Origin: Aquabacterium sp.
GTDB lineage: Bacteria > Pseudomonadota > Gammaproteobacteria > Burkholderiales > Burkholderiaceae_C
Assembly (NCBI RefSeq): GCF_016195855.1
Contig: NZ_JACPYU010000023.1
Span: forward strand, 1-64,000
DNA: 64,000 nucleotides
Reading direction: 5' to 3'
The notes under the pieces were generated by a model. It had not been told where the DNA came from. It saw nothing but the letters and a program-made list of their open reading frames with translations, and did no database searches. Within the stretch, counting starts at the first letter, position 1. The number at the start of each line of letters is the position of its first letter. This document shows, piece after piece, positions 28,992 to 36,572 of the stretch. The position numbers and the translations under genes are program-made.

Positions 28992-29336
28992 TCAGCGTAA
29001 AGCATCCAGCGAGTCAGATGGCGCTTGCCCACGGCTCGACAAGCCATAGTCCCTGATCACGTTGGCCACACGCAATCGGTAATCAGAGAAGATCTGCGAC
29101 CGCCCTTCGTGTTGGGCCATCCTATGCGCCTGCTGATTGCGCCAGCTCTGCACCGCCTGCTCGTCTTGCCAGAAACTCAAGGACAGGTATCGACCCGGTT
29201 GGGTGAGGCTCTCGAAGCGTTCGATGGACATGAAGCCTTCAACGTTCGTGAGTGAGCCTTTCAGCTCATCGGCCAATTCGAAATAGCGCGGTGCCAGATC
29301 CGCACGGGGCTCCAGCTCGAAGATGACCGCAATCAT
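28992..29336 (-). CDS. antibiotic biosynthesis monooxygenase (ABM) domain protein
   Basis: 114 residues. [66 protein letters not shown] is the dimeric ferredoxin-like ABM fold, with the typical FxSxERFES and SFWxDExAxxxWR signatures. Such proteins are small cofactor-free monooxygenases or haem-degrading enzymes; the substrate here is unknown. Its ATG overlaps the stop of the NIPSNAP gene by four bases and its stop lies four bases before the ArsR start, so the three are co-translated. Confidence 0.85.
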   Translation of the reverse strand: MIAVIFELEPRADLAPRYFELADELKGSLTNVEGFMSIERFESLTQPGRYLSLSFWQDEQAVQSWRNQQAHRMAQHEGRSQIFSDYRLRVANVIRDYGLSSRGQAPSDSLDALR

Positions 29337-29671
29337 GGCACCACCTCGCGAGCTTGATTCAGTGTGGACGCAATGCCCTCCAGCCAGGTTCGCTCTTCGC
29401 GAAGAATGAAACGCAAGGATTGCGCCATCTCGAAATTGAGCCGCCCCTCGTCGTCGGCTTTGAGCGCGGCGCGGTAGCGCTCGTACGCTGCCATGCTGTC
29501 AAAGCTGATCAAACCCCAGGCCACGTCATTGCTGCCTTCGTGCGGGAGAAAGTAGCCCACCAGATGGCCGCCACAGCGAGGAATGATGCGGCCCCAGGCT
29601 TCTGCGTAATGGCGGAAGGCCGCCAGTTGGAATGGATCGATCTGATAGCGGATGAAGCAGGTGATGGTCAT
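29333..29671 (-). CDS. NIPSNAP family protein
   Basis: 112 residues from the ATG at 29671 ([26 protein letters not shown]). The pattern [45 protein letters not shown] is the NIPSNAP version of the ABM-like ferredoxin fold. First gene of the operon with ABM and ArsR. The pair of related folds may act as a heteromer on one substrate; this is inference from gene order. No signal peptide. Confidence 0.85.
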   Translation of the reverse strand: MTITCFIRYQIDPFQLAAFRHYAEAWGRIIPRCGGHLVGYFLPHEGSNDVAWGLISFDSMAAYERYRAALKADDEGRLNFEMAQSLRFILREERTWLEGIASTLNQAREVVP

Positions 29672-29987
29672 GGGCGCAACAAGAGTGAAAGAACACCCTT
29701 GACTGTCTTTCAATGGCACTGCTCATTGCTTTGATGCGCACCGAAGCGACTGAACGACCGTTCATGGCTGCATGGGAAATCCCAGAATGGACTTGTATCG
29801 AATCCATTGCGGTCGGTTGGTGCGCTATGTCGAATGAGTGCTTGGCGGCGGTTACCGTCAGTTGTAATTTGGGCTTAGCCAATCGTCGGCGATCAGAGCG
29901 CCGAGGCTGACGATCCGGTAAGCGACTTTCTCTCCGTTACCATGAGGCCAGTTCGGCATTGGTCATGGATTGATAAACGGAGGCCGC
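29672..29987. other. intergenic region between divergent NIPSNAP operon and AbiEii gene
   Basis: 316 bases without a credible gene; short open frames on both strands lack support. It must hold the promoters of the two divergent units. A perfect 6-bp stem TCGGCG/CGCCGA lies at 29886-29904. GGAGG at 29979-29983 is the ribosome binding site of the AbiEii-like gene. The GC-rich to AT-rich change starts here, consistent with an island edge. Confidence 0.5.
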
Positions 29988-30884
29988 ATGGGACAAGGTC
30001 AAGCAGCAGAAACAGCGGACGGTGAAAAGCTAGACAAGATCAAACGGCTTGCTGTTGTCGCCATGGTGTCGGATGACGACCTTCTTGATCAGTTGGTGCT
30101 GAAAGGCGGCAATGCCATGGATCTAATACACAAGGTCAGTAGTCGCGCCTCGGTGGATCTCGACTTCTCAATGGCTGACGACTTTGAGGGGGATATCGAG
30201 ACCGTACGAACGACGATTGAAGGTACGCTTCGGACGACGTTTGCAAATGAAGGTTATTTCGCCTTCGATGTGCGAATGACTAAAAAGCCTGGAAATTTGT
30301 CTGATGAATTGAAATCCTTCTGGGGGGGGTATTCAATAAATTTCAAACTCATTGCAACGGAGAGAGCTAACAGCTTAAATTTCGACCTTCGCCAAATGCA
30401 ACGAGAAGCTGTGCAACTAGGCGAGGGCACTAAATTCGAAATAGACGTTAGCCCGCACGAATACACTGAAGACAAGTTGCGAACAAAGCTAGAAGGTTAC
30501 GCGCTGTATGTTTACACGCCTGAGATGATCGTCTGCGAGAAGCTCAGGGCAATTTGCCAACAAACACCTGATTATGCAAAGATTGTACGATCAATGGTGC
30601 GAAATCGGGCTAGAGATTTCGTTGATATAGAAGTGTTGATAAATAATTGTAATGTCGATCTTGGTTCTCCATCTGCTCATAGAATTATTAAGGAAATGTT
30701 CAAAATCAAGAAGGTACCGCTCAATTTTCTTATTCGTATAGAGGAAATGCGTCATCTTCACAAAGAGGGCTTTGCCCAGGTTCAAGCTACAGTCAAAGCA
30801 GACAAAGAACTTCAGACTTTTGATTACTACTTCGATTTTGTGCAATCGAAAGTGCAACTCTTAGAACCCATCTGGAACGAATAA
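29988..30884 (+). CDS. AbiEii/AbiGii-family nucleotidyltransferase toxin
   Basis: 298 residues; ATG at 29988 has GGAGG five bases upstream. The nucleotidyltransferase core is visible: LVLKGGNAMDL (Lys39, Gly40, Gly41), then SRASVDLDFSM with Ser55, Asp57 and Asp59 as the metal-binding pair, followed by the usual helical half (EMIVCEKLRAICQQ, ARDFVDIEVLI). AbiEii toxins transfer nucleotides, in characterised relatives to tRNA acceptor ends, and cause abortive infection or growth arrest; the target here is inferred from family. The gene is AT-rich and converges on the AbiEi-like gene with a 24-base overlap of the 3' ends, whereas AbiE pairs are normally in one operon, antitoxin first. Confidence 0.85.
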   Translation: MGQGQAAETADGEKLDKIKRLAVVAMVSDDDLLDQLVLKGGNAMDLIHKVSSRASVDLDFSMADDFEGDIETVRTTIEGTLRTTFANEGYFAFDVRMTKKPGNLSDELKSFWGGYSINFKLIATERANSLNFDLRQMQREAVQLGEGTKFEIDVSPHEYTEDKLRTKLEGYALYVYTPEMIVCEKLRAICQQTPDYAKIVRSMVRNRARDFVDIEVLINNCNVDLGSPSAHRIIKEMFKIKKVPLNFLIRIEEMRHLHKEGFAQVQATVKADKELQTFDYYFDFVQSKVQLLEPIWNE

Positions 30885-31787
30885 GTGCCATTTGGCTACC
30901 CAAGAGGATTTACCCATGTTGTGGGTAAGATAAAAATTTCTATTCATTGGCATAGCCTCGAAGAGCTCAACAACACTCTTTTTATAGCCAGCTCTTTCTA
31001 AGTAATAGCCTATTGCCTGATGATAAGGGTAACCAAACCCCAGATTTTCGTATAAAGCCGCCATTTTATTCACTGAGATACGACCCTTGGCGTTCTCGAA
31101 TGCCTTTGCAACCTCAAATACTCCCCCTGCGTAGAATGGACGCACCACAATATCAATCAAAGTCCGTTCGATGGTTGTGTATTTAATGTTCAAGTCCTCT
31201 TGATCCCCATAATTTACGCGAGACGCCATTATTCCCTGGGCAGCACGATATGCGCCGGCCAGAAGGGTAATGCGATAGTTTTTGTATGAAATTTGGTTTG
31301 TGGAGATCCGTGGAGCCTTGCTGAACGCGGAGTCGATGGCCACCTGCTCAAAATCATCATAGTGGGTGGAATAGATATCTGATCCGCTGCGCTTCTCTTG
31401 CGTTATATATATAGTTTTAGGCACCTGCTCTGTCAGGCCATGAAGTCTCATTGCCGTGTAATGGCTGTAATAACTTTCATATATCAAGTCATGTAATAAC
31501 TGCAATAGAGGGACTTCACCCCACACAAATCCTGAAGCTGGGTGAGTAGGGAATGGAAATCTGACTTCCCGGAGCTTAGTTTTTTCAGTCAGAAAACGAA
31601 TGAAGGCGGTCAATGTAGTGTTCTGTGCCAACCGCCAGAATGCGCGCTTCTCCCTAAGTGCCCTCGCAATATCTGTTCTAGTGAGTACATGAGGAAGCTC
31701 GTTCTCAAAGTACCCCACTATGTCCGATTTAGCTATCTGAATTCGTGTAGCCACGGCTTCAATCTTTCTGCCTGTGCTGGCGAGCAT
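30861..31787 (-). CDS. AbiEi-like antitoxin / transcriptional regulator
   Basis: 308 residues from the ATG at 31787; an in-frame ATG at 31817 would add ten residues but lies upstream of the predicted -10. The N terminus (VGYFENELPHVLTRTDIARALRE) is a winged-helix DNA-binding domain, followed by YSHYTAMRLHGLTEQVPKTIYIT, the core of type IV AbiEi antitoxins, and ERTLIDIVVRPFYAGG. It should neutralise AbiEii and repress its own promoter. The start codon lies at the centre of a 28-bp palindrome and only about five bases after the expected transcription start, so the mRNA would be nearly leaderless. AT-rich like its partner. Confidence 0.8.
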   Translation of the reverse strand: MLASTGRKIEAVATRIQIAKSDIVGYFENELPHVLTRTDIARALREKRAFWRLAQNTTLTAFIRFLTEKTKLREVRFPFPTHPASGFVWGEVPLLQLLHDLIYESYYSHYTAMRLHGLTEQVPKTIYITQEKRSGSDIYSTHYDDFEQVAIDSAFSKAPRISTNQISYKNYRITLLAGAYRAAQGIMASRVNYGDQEDLNIKYTTIERTLIDIVVRPFYAGGVFEVAKAFENAKGRISVNKMAALYENLGFGYPYHQAIGYYLERAGYKKSVVELFEAMPMNRNFYLTHNMGKSSWVAKWHLFVPDGF

Positions 31788-31802
31788 ATATGCTCGCCAG
31801 CA
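31775..31802. repeat. palindrome 1 of 3, arm GGCGAG/CTCGCC
   Basis: Perfect 28-bp palindrome: TGCT, arm GGCGAG, centre CATATATG, arm CTCGCC, AGCA. On the minus strand it overlaps the -10 box and contains the AbiEi-like start codon. Candidate operator or hairpin-forming site. Confidence 0.9.
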
Positions 31803-31827
31803 TTTCACAAAATGCACTATCTGTCAA
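31799..31827 (-). promoter_or_regulatory. predicted promoter of the AbiEi-like gene
   Basis: On the minus strand TTGACA (31827-31822) is followed after exactly 17 bases by AATGCT (31804-31799). The -35 is a perfect consensus match; the -10 overlaps the outer TGCT of palindrome 1. The ATG at 31787 starts after 11 intervening bases. Confidence 0.6.
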
Positions 31828-31851
31828 GGGCGTATCGATCATCAGTGCCCC

Positions 31852-31880
31852 TTGACTTCGCCCAAAAAAGCAATTATGCT
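31852..31880 (+). promoter_or_regulatory. predicted rightward promoter at palindrome 2
   Basis: TTGACT (31852-31857), a 17-base spacer and TATGCT (31875-31880). It mirrors the AbiEi promoter: the -10 overlaps the outer TGCT of palindrome 2 and an ATG starts at 31892 after 11 intervening bases. The two promoters are divergent, with -35 boxes 24 bases apart. Confidence 0.6.
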
Positions 31881-31904
31881 ACTGGTCATATATGACCAGT
31901 AGCA
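31877..31904. repeat. palindrome 2 of 3, arm ACTGGT/ACCAGT
   Basis: Perfect 28-bp palindrome: TGCT, arm ACTGGT, centre CATATATG, arm ACCAGT, AGCA. Same outer and central blocks as palindrome 1; the arm sequence differs yet remains fully complementary. Confidence 0.9.
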
Positions 31905-31972
31905 CAGACGTGCTTGACGTACAGCTTGCCTGGGTGAAAATGATGTATGCTCACGGGCATAAATGCCCGTGA
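31892..31972 (+). CDS. possible 26-residue leaderless peptide between palindromes 2 and 3
   Basis: ATG in the centre of palindrome 2, stop TGA inside the right arm of palindrome 3. The peptide begins MTSSTDVLDVQLAW and contains a KMMYAHGHKCP tail. Its first five residues follow the M-x-x-S-T pattern also given by palindrome 1 (MLAST, the AbiEi-like protein) and palindrome 3 (MPVST). No ribosome binding site is possible if the mRNA is leaderless as predicted. It may be the surviving N terminus of a gene cut off by palindrome 3, or not translated at all. Confidence 0.25.
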   Translation: MTSSTDVLDVQLAWVKMMYAHGHKCP

Positions 31973-31975
31973 GCA
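31948..31975. repeat. palindrome 3 of 3, arm CACGGG/CCCGTG
   Basis: 28-bp palindrome: TGCT, arm CACGGG, centre CATAAATG, arm CCCGTG, AGCA. Only the two central bases (AA) break symmetry. It also starts inside a TATGCT box (31946-31951) and carries an ATG at 31963 after 11 intervening bases, but no good -35 lies 17 bases upstream; a TTGACG at 31914 is 26 bases away. Confidence 0.85.
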
Positions 31976-32025
31976 CGTGGATGCGGAATGCGGAATGCAG
32001 AATTCGACGCTGCTGGCACGACTCT

Positions 32026-32349
32026 GGCTGCCGAGTCGGGCAGCCTAGATGCTCTGAAGAGCATCCTCAGAGAGCTGGTACGCGCAAACGTGCCGTGGGT
32101 CGAGCTCAAGCAACCATCGCTTATTGAGCGCTGCACTACCCGCTGACAGCTTCGACGAAGATCTGGGACGACACGCTGATCGATTTGAACAAGGCCTTCA
32201 TTGAAGGCCTTGTCAAAGACGAACTGAAGCGAATTGTCATCGCTGGGGGCACGACCATAGGTTCGACCAAGTGACTCCGCGAGGCCTTGATCGCCAAGGG
32301 AACTGATATTGCATACGGACGATCTCGTGAGGCGCGCTTGAAGCGCGCC
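32026..32349. repeat. cluster of further perfect inverted repeats in decayed island
   Basis: Four more perfect inverted repeats follow the palindrome trio: GGCTGCC/GGCAGCC (32026-32045), GATGCTCT/AGAGCATC with a 2-nt gap (32048-32065), an 11-bp stem ACAAGGCCTTC/GAAGGCCTTGT with 3-nt loop (32189-32213), and GGCGCGCTT/AAGCGCGCC around one base (32331-32349). The stretch has only short frames, one ending GGTTIGSTK at 32273 and one of about 75 residues ending at 32502 (LKEHGAPRQYIDSLASRLGAAL), neither recognised. Probably remnants of inserted genes. The whole 31976-32526 interval has no intact gene I can support. Confidence 0.6.
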
Positions 32350-32526
32350 GGTTCCTGCGCGCACGCTTTCCCGCTCACGCTGGAGGCTCAGAAGCGGCAA
32401 AAGCGGCTCAAGGAACATGGTGCGCCTCGGCAGTACATCGACTCTCTGGCCAGCAGGCTTGGTGCGGCGCTGACGGATGTGCTTGCAGTTCTCAATGCCT
32501 AGGGCTGGCCCGCCGGTCCTCACTGA

Positions 32527-32700
32527 ATGAAGCACTCGCATGTCAGCTATTCGCTTGCACGCGGCGCCAAACTCACGAGCGTGCGCCACAGCCTCGTCCA
32601 CTCCAACGGATCTGGTCCAGTGCAAGTGGCCACCTTCGACCTAAACGCGAGCCATTCACGAGGCATCGCTGAGCAGGTAGTTGAGGCTGCGTGTGCTACA
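32527..32700 (+). pseudogene. remnant of a tyrosine recombinase (phage-type integrase) C terminus
   Basis: The frame MKHSHVSYSLARGAKLTSVRHSLVHSN resembles the catalytic C-terminal block of site-specific tyrosine recombinases (the usual pattern is LRHSHASHALxRGAxLxxVxxxLGHxS). The Leu-Arg before HSH is altered to Met-Lys, a stop codon lies directly upstream, the GH of the second catalytic block is VH, and the expected YLH nucleophile region is lost. It is therefore a dead fragment, but it marks the island as integrated DNA. Similarity judged by eye only. Confidence 0.5.
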
Positions 32701-32703
32701 TCC

Positions 32704-33873
32704 CTAATGCAGGCAGCGGCTCTGTAGCAACGAGCTGTGGACAGTGGCTTCTATTTCCCAGTCGCTTGCATCGAGTCGCTGCAGTAGCGCCAGCGTCGTG
32801 CGCCGAAGATCGGCGAGGCGCCGATCGGATAAACGGCCTTCGACGATGGCGTGCACCTGCCATCGCTCTTCAGTGAACTTCACGACCACACCGTCGATGA
32901 CGACCCGGTAGACGTTGTAATCCGCCCCCTTCTCAGGCGCAGGGCCCCCAGCGTCAAGCCGGTAGAGCGCGGCCAGTGCCTCGAAGTCTGGCTCATCGTC
33001 ATGGTTCCAATAGCTCTGCTGCCCCTCCCATCCGTGCTCGTGGCGCCAAAGTTCCTGACGGATGTCCCAAAGGCGATTGGGCTTGCGATCGACTCGCATC
33101 ATTGTCCAACGCTGCCAATCGAGCTGACTGAGCCTTGTCCAATGTCCGTTCGCCACATCCAGAGACCATGCGTCGATGTTCTCCTGCAAGCTGTGGCTCG
33201 GCCCAAGCCAGAGTTCGCCGCCACGAACGACGACCGAACACCCGTCAGCGTCAAGCTCCGCTGAGTGTCGGTGGATCCATCCAGGGGCCTCTCCGCTGGT
33301 TTCGACGGGGGTGATGATCATCGTTTCGAGGTCGAGGCGAAACACCGGGGTATGTCCCTCGACACGTTGTTCCGGATGCCCCAGACAGCCGACGATGAAA
33401 ATGGCCTTACCGACAAGCGTTGCGCTGTGAAAATCCGTAGGAGGGAACTCTTCTCGCGCGTAGCCGTATACCGCGATCGATCCATCGGTATCGACCACAA
33501 CGACGTCGTTGTAGATGAAAAAATCCGGATCGTAGTGGTCTTCGTGCTCTCCACCGATGTATATGACGCGACCATTAGGGAGCATCGTTTTGCTCATACC
33601 CATTCGATCGAAGCACCACATCGGGCCTGCATCGAAAGCCGATGGTCCGTCAAATGCATTGTTAGCGCTGTACGCTGAGTGACGCGTTCTCACAAGCCAA
33701 TGCCAGAGTGGATTGTCGAGACGGGCTGGCCCTTTTTGTACCGTGCGCGGTGAGCGCCAAGTGAGGAATTCGGCGTGATCCAGGACGGGTGGCGGCTCAG
33801 CCTTGCGTTGGCGATCGGCTTCTTCTTCTGCCGCCTCAGCGGCATACTCGGCTTCGAAGTTCTCGTCTTCCAT
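32704..33873 (-). CDS. kelch/galactose-oxidase-like beta-propeller protein
   Basis: 389 residues from the ATG at 33873 (MEDENFEAEYAAEAAEEEA), with GGGAGGGG upstream. After an acidic N-terminal helix, a propeller-like series is seen: MLPNGRVIYIGGE, NDVVVVDTDGSIAVYGY, DFHSATLVGKAIFIVGCLG, PVFRLDLETMIITPVETSGEAPGWIHRHSAELDADG, DAWSLDVANGHWTRL. These are kelch-type blades (Gly pairs, aromatic at strand ends, RHSA). The C-terminal 80 residues (YNVYRVVIDGVVVKFTEERWQVHAIVEGRL) form a separate domain. Cytosolic. Function unknown; divergent from the deaminase-like gene with 281 bases between them. Confidence 0.7.
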   Translation of the reverse strand: MEDENFEAEYAAEAAEEEADRQRKAEPPPVLDHAEFLTWRSPRTVQKGPARLDNPLWHWLVRTRHSAYSANNAFDGPSAFDAGPMWCFDRMGMSKTMLPNGRVIYIGGEHEDHYDPDFFIYNDVVVVDTDGSIAVYGYAREEFPPTDFHSATLVGKAIFIVGCLGHPEQRVEGHTPVFRLDLETMIITPVETSGEAPGWIHRHSAELDADGCSVVVRGGELWLGPSHSLQENIDAWSLDVANGHWTRLSQLDWQRWTMMRVDRKPNRLWDIRQELWRHEHGWEGQQSYWNHDDEPDFEALAALYRLDAGGPAPEKGADYNVYRVVIDGVVVKFTEERWQVHAIVEGRLSDRRLADLRRTTLALLQRLDASDWEIEATVHSSLLQSRCLH

Positions 33874-34154
33874 GTGTCTGCACCCCTCCCAATACGAATG
33901 TACGACGGTTGCACGCGAAGGGGTCTTGAATCGGCCCCTCGAAAGCTGGCTTTCACCTAAGTCCGCTCCTGGCCTGGAGCGTGAGCACGCAGCAGCGCCC
34001 GAGAACTGACGTTCGCTGTTTGAACTCTCGCCAACGAAATTCAACAATCGGATCTGTTCACAAACTGGCCTTGCCGGCCAGGAACGGTCTTTGGCGACCA
34101 TCTGCTCCTGGGCAAGCTAGCATCGGCGAATACATTTATCCAAGGAGGACACCC

Positions 34155-34952
34155 ATGGCCTATTCGATGAACCAAGTTGCGCTGTACCTCAATCTCGCGT
34201 GCTCGCGCGTCCAGGCAGACGGCGACATGCGCTATCTCACCAACCGGGCCGGCACTGGCGCGCTGGCCGGCGGCGGCCAGAACCAGGAGACGCAGATCCT
34301 GTTCGTGCGCGACGCCTTGTGGATCGCCAACAACGACGACGCCGACTCGCAGCTGCAGAAGAAGATCCTCGATAAGCTGCGCATCGGTACGCCCGAGGCG
34401 CTGGTCGAGCACGTCGACGCCTTCCAGTCGCGCGTGTTCAAGCGCCGCCGCAACGGCCGCGACGAAATGTTCGTGCCGCCCGCTTCACCAGCCGAGACGC
34501 TGCTGTTCGAGCTGGCGGGCCTGGACGACAAGGGCGACGCGCGTGAGGTTGCGTACCCCGACGCCATGGATCTTCCGACGACGGGCACAGGTGCACCGGC
34601 CGGTTACTCGCTCGGCTCAGGCGGCAAGCCGCCGGTTTCTGGCATCGTGTTCGTGACCGGCAGCTATGAAGGCAAGGGTGGCTCCGGCGACAACGAGCAC
34701 GCGGAGCAGAAGCTGCTGGCCGCGCTGTCCCGGGTGCCGGACAGCGTCCGCGGCACGCTGGCGCTGTACGGGTGCAAGCGGCAGTGCCAGGTCTGCGCCG
34801 ACGTCTTCGGCGAAGCGCTGCCGCGCCTGCGCGCGAGCTATCGCTACGTCAACTGCCGCGCCCACGACGACCCCAAGGTCCGCAACTACGCGTCGCAGGC
34901 GCATCCGTCGGGCATCAAGGCGCTGGACGTCGACCACTACTTCCCGGCGTGA
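34155..34952 (+). CDS. free-standing deaminase-fold protein (HAE / CxxC)
   Basis: 265 residues; ATG at 34155 with a strong AAGGAGG at 34142-34148. The C-terminal half carries the zinc-dependent cytidine-deaminase-superfamily signature: NEHAEQKLL (His182, Ala183, Glu184) and CKRQCQVC (Cys207, Cys211, Cys214), 27 residues apart, with strand TLALYG between, and a C-terminal YRYVNC strand. This matches nucleic-acid or nucleotide deaminases common in bacterial polymorphic toxins. The N-terminal 150 residues are uncharacterised and include a basic RVFKRRRNGRDEMF segment. No delivery domain, signal peptide or obvious immunity gene is adjacent. It could be an orphan toxin, a defence effector or a metabolic deaminase. 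Confidence 0.65.
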   Translation: MAYSMNQVALYLNLACSRVQADGDMRYLTNRAGTGALAGGGQNQETQILFVRDALWIANNDDADSQLQKKILDKLRIGTPEALVEHVDAFQSRVFKRRRNGRDEMFVPPASPAETLLFELAGLDDKGDAREVAYPDAMDLPTTGTGAPAGYSLGSGGKPPVSGIVFVTGSYEGKGGSGDNEHAEQKLLAALSRVPDSVRGTLALYGCKRQCQVCADVFGEALPRLRASYRYVNCRAHDDPKVRNYASQAHPSGIKALDVDHYFPA

Positions 34953-35013
34953 ACGGCGTCCGCGACCAGCAGCGCCAGCCGATCGCATGCCGTTGTGGCT
35001 GATGGCATCCCCT

Positions 35014-35757
35014 TCAAGTCTTGCTGACCAAACGCTCAGCCACTTGCGGTGCCAGGCGCAACAACAACGGTAGCCACCGGGCCTTGCCCGGGTACACCTC
35101 GCTGCGCCCCGCTTTGGCCCCATTCAACGCCACTGTCACAACGTGCTCCGGCGTCAGCTTGTCTGCCTGGTAGTGGGCGGTGGCGGGTGTGTCCACGGCG
35201 GGTGGCGCCACGTCCGTGATGGTGATGCCCTGGCCGACAAGTTGGCGCCGCAGGGCTTTGGTGAAGCTGCGCAGGCCGGCCTTGGAGGCCGAGTACAGCG
35301 GGGCGCGCGTGGCCGGTGCCAGGCCGTAGCCCGAGCTCATCATGATGATGTTGGCCGGTGCCGCGGCGCGCAGCGCGGGCAGGAAGCTCGCTGTCATGTG
35401 GATGGCGCCCTCCAGGTTGGCGCGCAACTCCTGGGTCAGATCCTGCGAGAGCAGATCGGGCCGATTGAAGTCGATTTCGCGCAGGCCGCCCGCGTTGTTC
35501 ACCAGCAGCCTGACTTCGGGGTGCGCGGCCAGAACGGCATCGGCAAAAGCCATCACCGAAGCCTTGTCGCTGACATCGCAAACGTGCGTGCGGATGCCGG
35601 GGTAAGCCTTTTCAAGGGCCGCCAGTTTGCTGGCGTCACGGCCGCAGGTCACCACCTGCCAGCCTGTTCGATGCAGCTCGGCGACGAACGCGCGGCCGAT
35701 GCCGGAGGAGCCGCCTGTGACCACGGCGGTCGCGGGTTGGCGTGTTGGTCTTGCCAT
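35014..35757 (-). CDS. short-chain dehydrogenase/reductase
   Basis: 247 residues from the ATG at 35757. Rossmann motif TGGSSGIG at 14-21, NNAG at 87-90 and the catalytic YSASK (Tyr155, Lys159) are all present, preceded by SS near 141. NAD(P)-dependent oxidoreductase, resembling the DltE-like SDR group. It is the last gene of the aromatic catabolism operon, 20 bases after the previous SDR, and would act on a hydroxy or keto intermediate; the substrate cannot be told. Confidence 0.85.
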   Translation of the reverse strand: MARPTRQPATAVVTGGSSGIGRAFVAELHRTGWQVVTCGRDASKLAALEKAYPGIRTHVCDVSDKASVMAFADAVLAAHPEVRLLVNNAGGLREIDFNRPDLLSQDLTQELRANLEGAIHMTASFLPALRAAAPANIIMMSSGYGLAPATRAPLYSASKAGLRSFTKALRRQLVGQGITITDVAPPAVDTPATAHYQADKLTPEHVVTVALNGAKAGRSEVYPGKARWLPLLLRLAPQVAERLVSKT

Positions 35758-35777
35758 GGCTGTGCCTTTGATGGTGT

Positions 35778-36572
35778 TCAGAAAACCCGGGCCTGGCGCA
35801 TGACCCGCGCCAGCAAGGCGGGCGAGAGCCGCCCCAGGTACACCGCCCACTTCTCGCGTTTGGCGATCACGATGCGCCCCTGCCCGCGGGCCAGTGCGCG
35901 CACGGCCTTCGCCGCGAAGGCGGGGGCACTCATCGAGGCGTCGTGCAGGCCGTCCATGCGGTCATGCGTGGTGCCGTCACCGGTCAGTGCCGCACGTGTG
36001 ACGTTGGTGCGCACAAAGCCCGGGCAGAGCACCGATACCTGCAGGCCTGCCGCGTGCACCTCGGCGCGCAACGCATCGTGGAAGCCCACCATCGCGTGCT
36101 TGGCTGCGGCATAGGCCGAGCGGTAAGGCGTGGCCACCAGCCCCGCCACCGACGACACCGCCACGAGCTGCCCCGATTGGCGCGCCAGCATGTGCGGCAG
36201 CACGGCCTTGACCAGGGCCACGGGCCCGAAGAAGTCGAGCTCCATGATCTGGCGGTCGACCGCCAGGGCCGTGTCCTTGACCAGCGAGCGCTGGCTGACG
36301 CCGGCGTTGTTGATCAGCATGTCGATGTGGCCAAAGCGTGCGAGCACCTCGGCCGTCTTGTCGGCAAAGCACGCGACCTGGGTCATGTCCATCGGCAGCA
36401 CCAGATGCGCCTGTGGGCGTGCGCAGCGGGCCTTCACGGCTTCCAGCGCATCGGCGCGGCGTGCACTCAAGATCAGCTTGGCGCCGCTTTGGGCCAGCTC
36501 GTAGGCCAGGGCTTCGCCGATGCCCGACGAGGCCCCGGTGATCCAGATCACTTTGTCCTGGTAAGTCTTCAT
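35778..36572 (-). CDS. short-chain dehydrogenase/reductase
   Basis: 264 residues. TGASSGIG at 12-19, NNAGVS at 88-93 and the active-site YAAAK (Tyr154, Lys158) after SSVAG mark a classical SDR. The C-terminal region (ARGQGRIVIAKREKWAVYLGRLSP) matches SDRs that act on lipidic or membrane-near substrates. Its ATG directly abuts the stop of the FAD hydroxylase, so the two are co-transcribed. Substrate unknown. Confidence 0.85.
   Translation of the reverse strand: MKTYQDKVIWITGASSGIGEALAYELAQSGAKLILSARRADALEAVKARCARPQAHLVLPMDMTQVACFADKTAEVLARFGHIDMLINNAGVSQRSLVKDTALAVDRQIMELDFFGPVALVKAVLPHMLARQSGQLVAVSSVAGLVATPYRSAYAAAKHAMVGFHDALRAEVHAAGLQVSVLCPGFVRTNVTRAALTGDGTTHDRMDGLHDASMSAPAFAAKAVRALARGQGRIVIAKREKWAVYLGRLSPALLARVMRQARVF

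Noticed and set aside
31775..31975. CRISPR array or ordinary tandem repeat.
   Set aside because: Only three units, unequal spacing (102 and 71 bases), and the units themselves vary in the arms; no cas genes nearby.
31948..31975. Intrinsic terminator for the short transcript from palindrome 2.
   Set aside because: No T-run follows on either strand, and the hairpin has the same architecture as the two promoter-associated palindromes.
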